Part shown: positions 18,281 to 26,729 of the stretch, in pieces
How the letters are laid out: each line of letters begins with the position of its first letter
Position numbering within the stretch: the first letter of the stretch is position 1
NCBI RefSeq assembly: GCF_030123405.1
Contig: NZ_CP126110.1
Location: 620,001 to 684,000 of the forward strand
DNA from: Neobacillus sp. WH10
GTDB taxonomy: Bacteria > Bacillota > Bacilli > Bacillales > Cytobacillaceae
Direction: 5' to 3'
Length of the DNA: 64,000 nucleotides
Notes under the pieces: model-generated
Told to the model about the DNA's origin: nothing
Database searches by the model: none
Seen by the model: only the letters and a program-made list of their open reading frames with translations
Translations under genes and position numbers: made by a program

Positions 18281-19504
18281 TCATGCGGCTTGAGCTTTTT
18301 CGTTTCTTTTTTCTTCTTTCAAAACAGCTCCTTGATTCGGTGACTTTATAAACAGAGCAATGACTACTGAGACTATACTCAACACTGCAATAAACGTGAA
18401 GGTAGGAGCAAAGCCGCCAAGTGCTGTGGCAATAAAAGAACCGGACAATGCACCAATCCCGAACCCCTGATAAATGACCCCATAGTTTTTACTTTGGTTT
18501 TTTAAGCCAAAGAAATCGGCAACAATTGCTGGGAAGATGGTTATATTTCCGCCGAAACAGAAAGCAATTCCTGCAACACACGCAAAGAACAATCCATAAT
18601 TTAGATCTAGAAAGCTTAAAACAGATACAGCTGATGCAGTCACCAAAAAAGCGCCGGCTACCACTTTTAAACGTCCAACTTTATCTGATAATGCTCCTAG
18701 GATAATGCGGCCAATCGTATTGAAAATCGCTACTAATGCTACGGCATTGGCTGCTGTTGCCACATCCAAACCAGCTAAACTTACACCGATATCTTTTACA
18801 ATTCCGATTAGATATAAACCGCTCATACATGCAGTAAAAAACATAATAAACAATAAGTAAGCTTCTTTCGTTTTAAGCATTTCTTTGACTGTGTAGTCTT
18901 TAACCTGTACCCCTTTAACGGACTGGGACTGGCTTGATACCTGTGCCTCGCGAATTAAGAATGAACCGACTATAACCATCGTCATCACGATTATGCCCCA
19001 GTATAAAAATGTATTAGATACGCCAACGTTTTGAATTAGTGATCCGTTAATGTATTTGAATAGCAAACTGCCTGTTCCATAAGCACCTACAGAAATTCCG
19101 GAAATAAGCCCTTTTTTCTCCGGAAACCATTTAATAAGATTTGACAGTGATGTGATGTAAGCAGTACCATCGGCAAATCCTACCACAACACCAGCCGTGA
19201 TGTAAAGCATCCATAATACTGAGATTTGTGAGCTAATGATTAATCCTGCTCCTAAGACAATGCCTGCAGTTGCGATTAAGCGGCGAATCCCCCAGCGATC
19301 CTGGAGTTTGCCGGCAAACAGTGTTGAAAAAGCTAAAGAAAAGCTTGTAATTGAAAAAGTAATGGCTACCGAGTTCAATTGCCAGCCAAAGTGATCAACC
19401 AATGGTTGGTTAAATAAGCTCCATGTGTAAATAGTTCCTAACCCCATTTGAACAATAATGGTCCCTATAACAATCAGCCAGCGATTACTTGTTTGTGAAT
19501 TCAT
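18281..19504 (-). CDS. OFA-family MFS transporter, YhjX-like
   Basis: A 407-aa protein with 12 predicted membrane helices. It starts MNSQTSNRWLIVIGTIIVQM with the family's IYTWSLFNQPL element. An MFS motif A (AGKLQDRWGIRR) lies in loop 2-3, and GALSDKVGRLK in loop 8-9. The oxalate/formate antiporter (OFA) family moves small carboxylates. In E. coli the OFA member YhjX is induced by the LytS/LytTR-type pair YpdAB in response to pyruvate. The same type of pair is encoded immediately upstream here, so a pyruvate or related small-acid role is inferred. The start ATG is preceded by AAGGGGAG. Confidence 0.85.
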   Translation of the reverse strand: MNSQTSNRWLIVIGTIIVQMGLGTIYTWSLFNQPLVDHFGWQLNSVAITFSITSFSLAFSTLFAGKLQDRWGIRRLIATAGIVLGAGLIISSQISVLWMLYITAGVVVGFADGTAYITSLSNLIKWFPEKKGLISGISVGAYGTGSLLFKYINGSLIQNVGVSNTFLYWGIIVMTMVIVGSFLIREAQVSSQSQSVKGVQVKDYTVKEMLKTKEAYLLFIMFFTACMSGLYLIGIVKDIGVSLAGLDVATAANAVALVAIFNTIGRIILGALSDKVGRLKVVAGAFLVTASAVSVLSFLDLNYGLFFACVAGIAFCFGGNITIFPAIVADFFGLKNQSKNYGVIYQGFGIGALSGSFIATALGGFAPTFTFIAVLSIVSVVIALFIKSPNQGAVLKEEKRNEKAQAA

Positions 19505-19589
19505 GTTAATCTCCCCTTCTAACTTACGAGACCAATGCAGCCTCTTGGTAGATTGCGTTTACAAGAAGATCATAACACTAAAAAAAATT

Positions 19590-19617
19590 ATGAAATTGTA
19601 TTCAGAACCAAATGCTT
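19590..19617 (-). promoter_or_regulatory. Possible LytTR-regulator binding region of the OFA transporter gene
   Basis: On the minus strand AGCATTTGGT is followed seven bases later by ACAATTTCAT. Each shares 7 of 10 positions with the YpdB repeat unit GGCATTTCAT known from E. coli yhjX, though the spacing is shorter than there. A -10-like TATGAT lies downstream. This is weak evidence that depends on the neighbouring regulator. Confidence 0.3.
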
Positions 19618-19638
19618 AAAGAATGGAATGAATTGCAG

Positions 19639-20403
19639 TTAAAATCGCATAATTTGTCGAAACTCTTTTACTTTGCTCCGGCTTACAGGAATCTCAGCAT
19701 TAAAGTCCTTAAGATGAATTATATAGGTTTGGTTAAACCAAGGGACGATTTCACGGATTTTGGATAAATTCACTGTATAAGAGCGATGGCAGCGAAAAAA
19801 AAGATTCTGGGGCAGAGCAGAATGGAATTCTGATATACTCATTGGCATCGTATATTCTTCATGAAATGTATAGACCAGTGTAACCTTTTCGCTCGCCATC
19901 GCGTAATAAATATCATTTACATCTGTGACGATTATTTTATCGTTTTTTCGTAAGTTTACTCGGACATCCGTTCCCAGACCTTTGATTGAATCCTTTTTTT
20001 GGAAAGACAACTTCTCTTCTTTATCTGTTTGATTTAGATCACGTAAAAAAGAAGCCTCGAGCTTATGCAACATGGAAGCAATCCGTTTCTCATCATATGG
20101 CTTGAGGATGTAATCAAAGGCTTCAAGTTCAAATGCCTGGGCCGCATGCTCTTTGTATGCTGTTGTAAAGATAATATAGGGTTTTTTTGCAAACTTACTT
20201 ATACTGCCTGCCAGCAGCATCCCATCGAGTGAAGGAATGTTGATATCAAGAAAAATAGCATCTGTTTCATTTTCTTGTAAAAATTTTAGGACATCTAATC
20301 CATCTTCAAAGCAATTAGTTACTTGAATGCTGCTATATGCATCAATCAAATATTTTAATTCTTCTCTTGCAGGAAATTCATCCTCAACAATGATTGCTTT
20401 CAT
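19639..20403 (-). CDS. LytTR-family response regulator
   Basis: A 254-aa regulator with a receiver domain (acidic ED at 7-8, phospho-acceptor Asp53 in FLDINIP, Lys in LKPYDEKR). A C-terminal LytTR DNA-binding domain (about 150-250) carries FFRCHRSYTVNLSKI and EIPVSRSKVKEFR. It overlaps the kinase gene by 4 bp (ATGA), so they are translationally coupled. The adjoining OFA transporter gene is the likely target. Confidence 0.9.
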   Translation of the reverse strand: MKAIIVEDEFPAREELKYLIDAYSSIQVTNCFEDGLDVLKFLQENETDAIFLDINIPSLDGMLLAGSISKFAKKPYIIFTTAYKEHAAQAFELEAFDYILKPYDEKRIASMLHKLEASFLRDLNQTDKEEKLSFQKKDSIKGLGTDVRVNLRKNDKIIVTDVNDIYYAMASEKVTLVYTFHEEYTMPMSISEFHSALPQNLFFRCHRSYTVNLSKIREIVPWFNQTYIIHLKDFNAEIPVSRSKVKEFRQIMRF

Positions 20404-22061
20404 TTTTTCTCCTTTACAATATCAAAATAAACTTCAGTACCCGGGGATAACCTTTTGATGATTAATCCTTTACCATAAATCAATTTAACACGCTGATGTA
20501 CATTATATAATCCGATTTTCTTTGCAGGAACATCATCGCGGTACAAATTCTTTACCACTTCATCTGCTATCCCTGCTCCCGTATCCTTTACGCTAATACG
20601 GACTTTATCACCCAAATCATTCACAGCAATTGTGACAGTACCAGGACCCTTTGTTTTTAGTATGCCATGAATAATTGCATTTTCGACCAGCGGCTGAATA
20701 AGCAAACTAGGAAGTTTTATTTTTACGTTTTCAATATCATATTCCACCTGAAGTCTAGAGCCAAAACGAGCCTTTTCAATTTCTATATAATCATGTACCT
20801 GTTGTAATTCGTCATGAATATCGATAAATTCATCGCTTAGCTCCAGATTGTAGCGCATATAGCTTGATAAAGTAATAATCAACTCGCGGGCTTTTTCTGG
20901 ATTACGCCGGGTTGTCGACGCAATGGCATTCAGAGCATTGAAAAGAAAATGCGGGTTAATTTTTGTTTGCAGCGCCTTTAGTTCTGCTTTGTTGGCCGCC
21001 TCCTTAATCTGCTCGACACGGGATATCTCCATAAAGGTGGAAAAAATTTGTGACAAACCAATTGCCATCGTTTGCAAAGGATAGGTCATTTTAGAGGCTT
21101 TGCGGTAATAAATTTTGAGAGCTCCCGTGACTTCCCCACGCTCTTCAAACGGCATGATGAGCAGGGACTGAATCTCAGGAGTTTGTTGGTCAGCCACATG
21201 GTTTCTAATTGTGATTTCACCGCTACGGATCGTTGCTTTCGTTAGATCACTGAGGATTTCTTGTCCTTGCTTATAGCGTTCTTCACCAAAGCCAACATAT
21301 GCAAGGACAATTTCAGTATCGGTTATAGCCACTGCATCGGCATGAATTTGATCTTTGATGATTGTACAAATTTTTTTCAACGATTCTGTATTGATCGAAC
21401 GAAAATAAGGCAATGTTTTATTCGCAATGTCCAATGCTAACTTTGCTTGTTTAGCAGCAATCATTTCCTTTTCATCTTCCACACTCATTACCAATAAAAC
21501 AATCAAGCCGACATTGACTTCGCTTGCAATCATTGGAAAGCCAATTTTTGATACAATATCCAGGCCAAGTGTAAAGGGGTCTGCCATAGCAAGTATCAAT
21601 AGCATGGTAAGGACTTCGCAGCTCATACCTGCAGCAATCCCGTAAATCCAACGTTGCGATTTTTTTACTTTAAGGTTAATAAACCCGGATGCTATCCCGG
21701 CAATAATACTTGTAATCAGGCATGGAACGGATGTTACTCCACCGATATCAATTAAATAACGATGCACACCTGAAACAATACCGGTAATGATCCCTATCCA
21801 TGGGCCGAATAATATACCCCCGGACATGACAGCGATAATTCTAACATTGACTAAAGAACCTTCTACTTCAATTCCGGTATAGGTTCCAAAAATGGCAAAT
21901 GAACAAAAGATAAGAGTGATGACGATTCTCTCTGAAAGCGAGTGCTGTTTTTTATGGAGAGATTCTTTAAACCTGGGAACCCTTGTTAAAAAAAACAAGC
22001 AAATTAGCAATAGTGCCGCCCGTTCAAAAATATCGATTAGCATTTCTAATGGTGGATTCAT
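20400..22061 (-). CDS. LytS-type sensor histidine kinase
   Basis: A 553-aa kinase. The N-terminal 5TMR-LYT membrane module spans about residues 1-190 and includes GGILFGPWIGIITGIVSGVH. A GAF-like domain covers about 215-350. The His_kinase motif is INPHFLFNALNAI with phospho-acceptor His371, followed by a GHKL ATPase with LLIQPLVENAIIHG. In known systems this membrane module and GAF domain sense small metabolites or membrane state; pyruvate-responsive BtsS, YpdA and LytS belong to this type. The RBS GGAAAGGA precedes the ATG. Partner: the overlapping LytTR regulator. Confidence 0.9.
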   Translation of the reverse strand: MNPPLEMLIDIFERAALLLICLFFLTRVPRFKESLHKKQHSLSERIVITLIFCSFAIFGTYTGIEVEGSLVNVRIIAVMSGGILFGPWIGIITGIVSGVHRYLIDIGGVTSVPCLITSIIAGIASGFINLKVKKSQRWIYGIAAGMSCEVLTMLLILAMADPFTLGLDIVSKIGFPMIASEVNVGLIVLLVMSVEDEKEMIAAKQAKLALDIANKTLPYFRSINTESLKKICTIIKDQIHADAVAITDTEIVLAYVGFGEERYKQGQEILSDLTKATIRSGEITIRNHVADQQTPEIQSLLIMPFEERGEVTGALKIYYRKASKMTYPLQTMAIGLSQIFSTFMEISRVEQIKEAANKAELKALQTKINPHFLFNALNAIASTTRRNPEKARELIITLSSYMRYNLELSDEFIDIHDELQQVHDYIEIEKARFGSRLQVEYDIENVKIKLPSLLIQPLVENAIIHGILKTKGPGTVTIAVNDLGDKVRISVKDTGAGIADEVVKNLYRDDVPAKKIGLYNVHQRVKLIYGKGLIIKRLSPGTEVYFDIVKEKK

Positions 22062-22745
22062 CTTAAGTTCCTTTCCAAATGATTATATTTAGCTTATTTT
22101 TAGTGTAGTGCAATACTAAAACAAGAAAGCATATGTTTTTGTTTAAATAAAGTGAAAGGGGATATTACTGCAACGAAAAAATATATGATGCTGAACCTGA
22201 GCTTCCAATGAGGTAATTGGATGGGATACCAATATTAAGTATGCTGATGCTTTAAAGTTGATTTCAGAAAGGAAGAAGGAAGAAATAAAAGTACCTACAG
22301 GGAAGAAATAATATGAGCTTAATTCCCTACTTATTGTTATACCAAATAAAGATTTGAATTGAAAACCTCATTTAGATACGTTACGGTGAACCATATCACA
22401 AGTTAAGTATGGTATTTATATATTACGAAATGAATTTGAAAATTATTTATTTTAGGTGAACACTGTACATCAAGTATCTGGCATTACCATTAAGCCACTT
22501 TGTGTGCTGTGCGTTACTTAAATCAACTCATAACTAAAATAAATATTTAACTGAAGTATATTTACCAGCATCTTTTCATTATTGAAAATTACATTATGGT
22601 ACCTATAAAAAAGTTGAGGGGATGATCTAAATCCCCCTCAATCTAAAAGATATGGTGAATCTTTTAAATAATAGGGTATAGCACTTGGTACTGGATATAC
22701 CACACTATGGTTTTCCAAAATTGTTGATTTATTTCATGAATTTAT
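22062..22745. other. Intergenic region with a gene-end scrap and hairpins
   Basis: No intact gene is seen. At 22201-22311 an open frame without a start codon reads ASNEVIGWDTNIKYADALKL, then ISERKKEEI and a stop. It looks like the lost 3' end of a gene whose family I do not recognise. A degenerate hairpin repeat (22361-22405) and a terminator-like hairpin TTGAGGGGAT / ATCCCCcTCAA (22614-22641) follow. The tnpB element begins at about 22746. Confidence 0.5.
22361..22405. repeat. Intergenic hairpin repeat, copy B (degenerate)
   Basis: It shares AAACCTCATTTAGATA and then GG-T-GAAC with copy A at 18058-18107. The closing arm (GAGGTTT) is lost, so this copy no longer folds fully. Confidence 0.45.
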
Positions 22746-22763
22746 CAATAAAGTGGCGTAAAA

Positions 22764-22785
22764 CCCCCTTTCTTCAGAAATGGGG
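22764..22785. repeat. Left-end hairpin of the tnpB element
   Basis: Arms CCCCCTTTCT and AGAAATGGGG pair with one mismatch around a 2-nt loop. It resembles the foot hairpins recognised by IS200/IS605 TnpA. Confidence 0.65.
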
Positions 22786-22875
22786 AAATAAGCCATGTTT
22801 TTTTACTTCCAATTACCAATAGAAATTAGTATAATAAAAATATAGAACAAATGTTCCGGTTGGAGGTGAAGGAAA

Positions 22876-24150
22876 ATGGGACCACACAAAAAGAACATGA
22901 AAGAAAAGAAGAAAAAAGAGTCGAAAGGCGATATTGTTATTCGGAAATTTCCGCTCCGTTTAACCGGCGAGGAGAGAAGATTAGTCGATACACTACGTCA
23001 GAAAGCAGCGAATCTATGGAATGACTGCTTAGATCTCCATTGGTGGCTATATGATGTATATAAGATTTGGACAAGTGCATCAGAAAAAAAGAAATGGTAC
23101 AATGCCACCACCCATCAATTACACTCGCAAACGATTCAAGCCATCATCGAGTTACATGAAGAAACATGCAAAAGAACGAGGGAGCTGCGGGCTAAAGGTG
23201 AAAAACAGTGGCGATACCCTTGGAAATACAAAAAATTCTTTTCCGTCAAATATAAAAAAGCAGCTATTAAATGCAAGGATAAAAAGCTGCTGTTTAGCAA
23301 TGGAAAACAACAATCCCCCTTAGTGATCCCTCAACCAAAGCACATTAATTTCCATACAATAAAAAGTGCCGAAATCGTTTGGCACAAAGATCAATACTGG
23401 ATGCATATAGCAGTGGAAGTACCAAAACAAAAGCAAGTACAAGGTAATAAGGAAGCTGGCTGTGATTTAGGGCTCATACATGCGGCTGTTTTAAGTGACG
23501 GAAAAAATCACTTCATTGTCACAGGAAGAGAACTTCGCTCGTTACAGCGCTACAGAAACAAAAGGTTAAAAGAGCTTCAGAAGCTCATTGGCCGGAAAAA
23601 GCCAGGTTCGAACAAAAGGCAAAAACTCATTTTGCGTAAACGCCGTTTTTTAGAAAAACTGGAACGGAGAATCGAGTACCTATTGCATACGATTTCGAAA
23701 ATGGTCACCGATTGGTGTGTGGAAAACCACATTAAAGCACTCTATATCGGAACACCGGATGGCGTTCAAAAGAATACGAAGAAGAAAAAGAAAACAAGAA
23801 AAGAAATTCGTCAACAATTGTCCAATTGGAGTTTTGGGCAATTAATTGAAAAAATAACATACAAATTGAACCTTCGAGGCGTCAAAGTCCAACTTGTGGA
23901 AGAGTCCTATACTTCCGGTACGTGCCCTTCATGCGGAGAATTCAGTAAACAATGGAATCGAAACTTCCACTGTCCGTGTGGTGCGAAAGGACATCGGGAT
24001 CTAGTGGGTGCCGTGAATATTTTGGACAAGTCTATCCATAAACAATTCAAGAAAGATCGAGAACTACCTAAAATAGAAGATACAAAGTATCGCCGAGTCC
24101 TTTTAACCCCCATTGTCCCGCACAATGGGGCTAAAAGGGCAGTGGCGTAG
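22876..24150 (+). CDS. tnpB: TnpB, RNA-guided nuclease of an IS element
   Basis: A 424-aa TnpB protein with a lysine-rich N-terminus, a WED/REC-like middle and a split RuvC nuclease. RuvC-I Asp197 lies in GCDLGL. The Zn ribbon has CPSCG and CPCG, and RuvC-III Asp375 lies in GHRDLVGAVNIL. The usual RuvC-II Glu in [IV]xxEDL is replaced by Gly292 (LYIGTPDGVQ). An acidic pair Glu342/Glu343 just before YTSGTCPSCG may substitute, as in TnpB lineages with a rearranged catalytic site. TnpB cuts DNA next to a short motif using an RNA made from the element's right end. The RBS GGAGGTG precedes the ATG. The gene is full length. Confidence 0.92.
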   Translation: MGPHKKNMKEKKKKESKGDIVIRKFPLRLTGEERRLVDTLRQKAANLWNDCLDLHWWLYDVYKIWTSASEKKKWYNATTHQLHSQTIQAIIELHEETCKRTRELRAKGEKQWRYPWKYKKFFSVKYKKAAIKCKDKKLLFSNGKQQSPLVIPQPKHINFHTIKSAEIVWHKDQYWMHIAVEVPKQKQVQGNKEAGCDLGLIHAAVLSDGKNHFIVTGRELRSLQRYRNKRLKELQKLIGRKKPGSNKRQKLILRKRRFLEKLERRIEYLLHTISKMVTDWCVENHIKALYIGTPDGVQKNTKKKKKTRKEIRQQLSNWSFGQLIEKITYKLNLRGVKVQLVEESYTSGTCPSCGEFSKQWNRNFHCPCGAKGHRDLVGAVNILDKSIHKQFKKDRELPKIEDTKYRRVLLTPIVPHNGAKRAVA

Positions 24151-24297
24151 TGCCTATGATTGGGCTGCGGTATGTGTTTTTCACTACATGTCGTAATGAA
24201 CTGGAGAAGCATTAAGACCTGGAAGCCCCGGCTGATAGGCGGCTTTGATGAAGGTTTAAAAAAGAATCCCCTGGATTTATCCATGGGGAGAAGTCAA
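24120..24297 (+). ncRNA. Predicted omega RNA (right-end RNA) of the tnpB element
   Basis: In this family the guide-RNA scaffold covers the end of tnpB and the 3' non-coding region up to the right end. Here about 145 nt of structured, GC-richer sequence follow the stop codon and end in the hairpin at 24268-24288 and TCAA. The guide would begin at 24298 (TAAAGGGTTGTCAAAG). The 5' limit is a guess. Confidence 0.5.
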
Positions 24298-24304
24298 TAA
24301 AGGG

Positions 24305-24333
24305 TTGTCAAAGTAAATATTGTATATTATATT
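24305..24333 (+). promoter_or_regulatory. Promoter of nrdDG
   Basis: A -35 TTGTCA (24305-24310) is followed after 17 bp by a -10 TATATT (24328-24333), close to the sigma-A consensus. Transcription should start near 24340. The -35 box lies only 7 bp after the predicted right end of the tnpB element. Confidence 0.7.
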
Positions 24334-24354
24334 TAAATATACAATATATAGTGT
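24308..24354. promoter_or_regulatory. Two NrdR boxes over the nrdDG promoter
   Basis: ATACAATATATAGTGT (24339-24354) matches 15 of 16 positions of the NrdR-box consensus ACACwAyATmTwGTGT. A weaker box (11 of 16) at 24308-24323 lies exactly 31 bp upstream. A pair about three helical turns apart is the normal NrdR arrangement. The boxes overlap the core promoter and the start site, as expected for repression when dATP is plentiful. Confidence 0.7.
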
Positions 24355-24391
24355 TCATGATTGATTGATTAAACTAAATATAGGTAATGAC

Positions 24392-24584
24392 CGATAATAA
24401 TGGTGTCTGAGAAGACTTAATAGGGAATCTGGTGAAAATCCAGAACTGTACCCGCAACTGTAAGTGCTGACGAAATAAGTATATCCACTGTCTTAGGATG
24501 GGAAGGGATTAGAGTAGGAAGAAGCACAAGTCAGGAGACCTGCCATTTTTGTAGCGTATTATCTTCTTCGGGAGTTGGGAAGAT
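24392..24584 (+). promoter_or_regulatory. Cobalamin (B12) riboswitch
   Basis: The conserved core is clear: AGGGAATCTGGTGAAAATCC, then CCCGCAACTGT, then the B12-box region AGTCAGGAGACCTGCC. AATGG (24399-24403) and CCATT (24543-24547) can close the P1 stem. A downstream hairpin ATCTTC..GAAGAT (24561-24584) carries GGAGTTG in its loop, complementary to CAACT of the L5 region. This is the kissing-loop partner. A terminator follows. Adenosyl- or methylcobalamin should therefore switch off nrdDG. Confidence 0.92.
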
Positions 24585-24630
24585 GTAACGAGGGTATTCT
24601 TACTATTACAGTGATTATTCCACGTTATTA

Positions 24631-24656
24631 AACCCATCTTCATTGATGGGTTTTTT
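24631..24656 (+). terminator. Riboswitch-controlled terminator
   Basis: Arms AACCCATC / GATGGGTT with a 6-nt loop run into TTTTTT. It lies 46 nt after the kissing-loop hairpin and some 210 nt before nrdD, so it is the likely expression platform of the riboswitch. Confidence 0.85.
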
Positions 24657-24731
24657 GTTGTTTTAAATTAAAATTTAACGAACTCTCGAAGACTTGTAGT
24701 TAAAGTTACTCAAAGAAATGGAGTAACCGGT

Positions 24732-24833
24732 ATGGGTGAAATACCCGCAAGTATTGCTAGGAATTATGGCTATGTTCGCAGTACGTTTCAAGCAGAATCG
24801 CAGAATGCACAGTGTGTTACAGCTAATTGCTGA
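24732..24833 (+). other. Possible 33-codon ORF in the nrdD leader
   Basis: ATG at 24732 is preceded by GGAG with 8-nt spacing. The frame reads MGEIPASIARNYGYVRSTFQ and continues AESQNAQCVTANC to a TGA. The frame is open about 20 codons further upstream without a start (RRLVVKVTQRNGVTG), so this could instead be a gene scrap. Nearby hairpins TTACTC / GAGTAA and GGTAT / ATACC overlap it. A frame of this length can occur by chance. Confidence 0.25.
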
Positions 24834-24866
24834 TGGCCGATATATTATTTTCAGAGGAGAATTAAT

Positions 24867-26729
24867 ATGATCAAAGAAATTGCATATGATAAACTACTGA
24901 ATGATTTTGAAGAAATCGTAGGAAGCACCAATCAGGATTTAATTCAAGAAAATGCGAACGTGGACGGAAAAAGCCCGATGGGAATGATGGGCTTATTCGC
25001 CTCAACAAGTGCAAAGTTTTATAGTTTAGAAAACTTACTATCAGAAGATGTGAAGCAGGCATATTTAGACGGCTATATTCATATCCATGATTTAGATTTT
25101 TATGCCACCGGAACAACAACTTGCTGCCAAATACCACTAGGAAAATTGTTGAAAAATGGTTTTGATACAGGTCATGGGTACATGAGAGAACCAAACAGTA
25201 TCATGAGTGCACTGGCACTAGCGTCAATCATCCTGCAATCTAATCAAAATCAACAACATGGTGGACAAGCGTTTGCTAATTTTGATTATGATTTAGCTCC
25301 TTATGTAAAGAAATCCTTTCAGAAAAATGTTGCATTACTCGAATACGTCAACGCTGATTGCGACATTGAAGCCAAGGCTTGGGAAATGACAGAAAGAGAT
25401 GTTTATCAAGCCTGCGAAGCTTTCATTCATAACGCAAACTCCATGCATAGCAGAGGCGGTGGTCAAGTTCCTTTCATCTCATTGAACTATGGTTTAGACA
25501 CTTCAAGAGAGGGAAGAATGGTAGTAAAGAATATGCTGCTAGCAACTCAAAAAGGGCTGGGGAATGGGGAAACCCCTATTTTCCCAATTCAGATCTTCAA
25601 AGTCAAAGATGGAATCAATGTAAAAGAAGGGGACAAAAACTATGATTTGTTTAGATTGTCATTAGAGACTACCGCTAAAAGATTGTTTCCTAACTATGTT
25701 TTTGTAGATGCTCCTTTTAATCTTGAATACTATAAAGAAGATGATATTGAAACACATATCGCTACGATGGGCTGCCGCACAAGAGTTATTGGTAATGTGA
25801 ATGGAAAAGAAACGCCCGTTGGAAGAGGAAATCTATCCTTTACTTCGATCAATCTTCCCTTGCTAGCGATTGAATCAGCAAATGTTGAAGAGTTTTTTGA
25901 GAGATTAGGGGAATATGTTGATCTAGCAAGCAAGCAATTATATGAAAGATATGTCTACCAATCTAAAAAAACAGCTTCGAATTTTACATTTTTAATAGGT
26001 CAAGGTGCTTGGTGGGATGGCGAAAAACTTAACAAACATGCCAAGTTAGGAGAGATCCTTAAACAGGGTACATTATCTGTAGGTTATGTTGGATTAGCTG
26101 AAGCACTAGTCGCTCTAATCGGTAAGCATCATGGTGAAAGTGATGAAGCTCAAGATCTTGGTCTAAAAATAGTAGCATTCATGAGAGATAAAATGGATGC
26201 TTTAACAGATAAGACAGGCTTGAATTATACCCTGTTGGCAACTCCTGCTGAATCCTATGCAGGAAAAGCTCTTCGTATAGCTCGTAAAAAACATGGCATA
26301 ATCAAAGGTGTAACCGATAAGGAATGGTTCACGAACAGTAATCATATTCCAGTCGAATTCAAAATTAATGCTATCAATAAGATAAAGAAAGAAGCTCCGT
26401 ATCATGCTTTAACTAATGCCGGCCACATTACTTATGTGGAGCTAACGGAGGATGCATCTAAGAATATCGATGCATTAGGAACATATGTTAATGCAATGAA
26501 AGAGAGTGGTATCGGGTATGGAAGCTTTAATGTTCCTGTAGACAGATGTAATGACTGTGGATACTCAGGAGTCATTTATAACGATTGCCCGAAGTGCGGG
26601 AACGATGATGAGCATGCTATTGAGCGAATCCGAAGAATTACTGGATACTTAGTCGGGAGCCTTGAAAAATGGAATAGTTCGAAAACCTCTGAAGAACAAA
26701 ATCGTGTGAAACATGGGAAACAATCATGA
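24867..26729 (+). CDS. nrdD: Anaerobic (class III) ribonucleoside-triphosphate reductase
   Basis: A 620-aa glycyl-radical enzyme that reduces ribonucleoside triphosphates to deoxy forms without oxygen. The substrate-binding core is seen in HIHDLDFYATGTTTCCQIPL and HSRGGGQVPFISLNYG. A Zn site is formed by Cys561, 564, 574 and 577 (CNDCGYSG..CPKCG). The radical glycine is Gly593 in RRITGYLVG. The N-terminal ATP-cone domain seen in many NrdDs is absent or very short, so dATP control at the protein level may be missing. It overlaps nrdG by 4 bp. Transcription passes two NrdR boxes and a cobalamin riboswitch. Part of the gene is duplicated at 12135-12240. Confidence 0.95.
   Translation: MIKEIAYDKLLNDFEEIVGSTNQDLIQENANVDGKSPMGMMGLFASTSAKFYSLENLLSEDVKQAYLDGYIHIHDLDFYATGTTTCCQIPLGKLLKNGFDTGHGYMREPNSIMSALALASIILQSNQNQQHGGQAFANFDYDLAPYVKKSFQKNVALLEYVNADCDIEAKAWEMTERDVYQACEAFIHNANSMHSRGGGQVPFISLNYGLDTSREGRMVVKNMLLATQKGLGNGETPIFPIQIFKVKDGINVKEGDKNYDLFRLSLETTAKRLFPNYVFVDAPFNLEYYKEDDIETHIATMGCRTRVIGNVNGKETPVGRGNLSFTSINLPLLAIESANVEEFFERLGEYVDLASKQLYERYVYQSKKTASNFTFLIGQGAWWDGEKLNKHAKLGEILKQGTLSVGYVGLAEALVALIGKHHGESDEAQDLGLKIVAFMRDKMDALTDKTGLNYTLLATPAESYAGKALRIARKKHGIIKGVTDKEWFTNSNHIPVEFKINAINKIKKEAPYHALTNAGHITYVELTEDASKNIDALGTYVNAMKESGIGYGSFNVPVDRCNDCGYSGVIYNDCPKCGNDDEHAIERIRRITGYLVGSLEKWNSSKTSEEQNRVKHGKQS

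Larger units (their letters stand above)
22746..24297 (+). mobile_element. IS200/IS605-group, tnpB-only (IS1341-type) element
   Basis: The element contains only a tnpB gene; no Y1 transposase gene tnpA is in the window, so mobility would need TnpA from elsewhere. Subterminal hairpins mark both ends: 22764-22785 (CCCCcTTTCT / AGAAAtGGGG) on the left and 24268-24288 (CCCC-TGGAT / ATCCA-GGGG) on the right. The right end is placed after TCAA (24297), the usual right-end tetranucleotide of this group. The left end is placed after TTTAT (22741-22745), a candidate target-adjacent motif. Exact ends are inferred. Confidence 0.7.
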
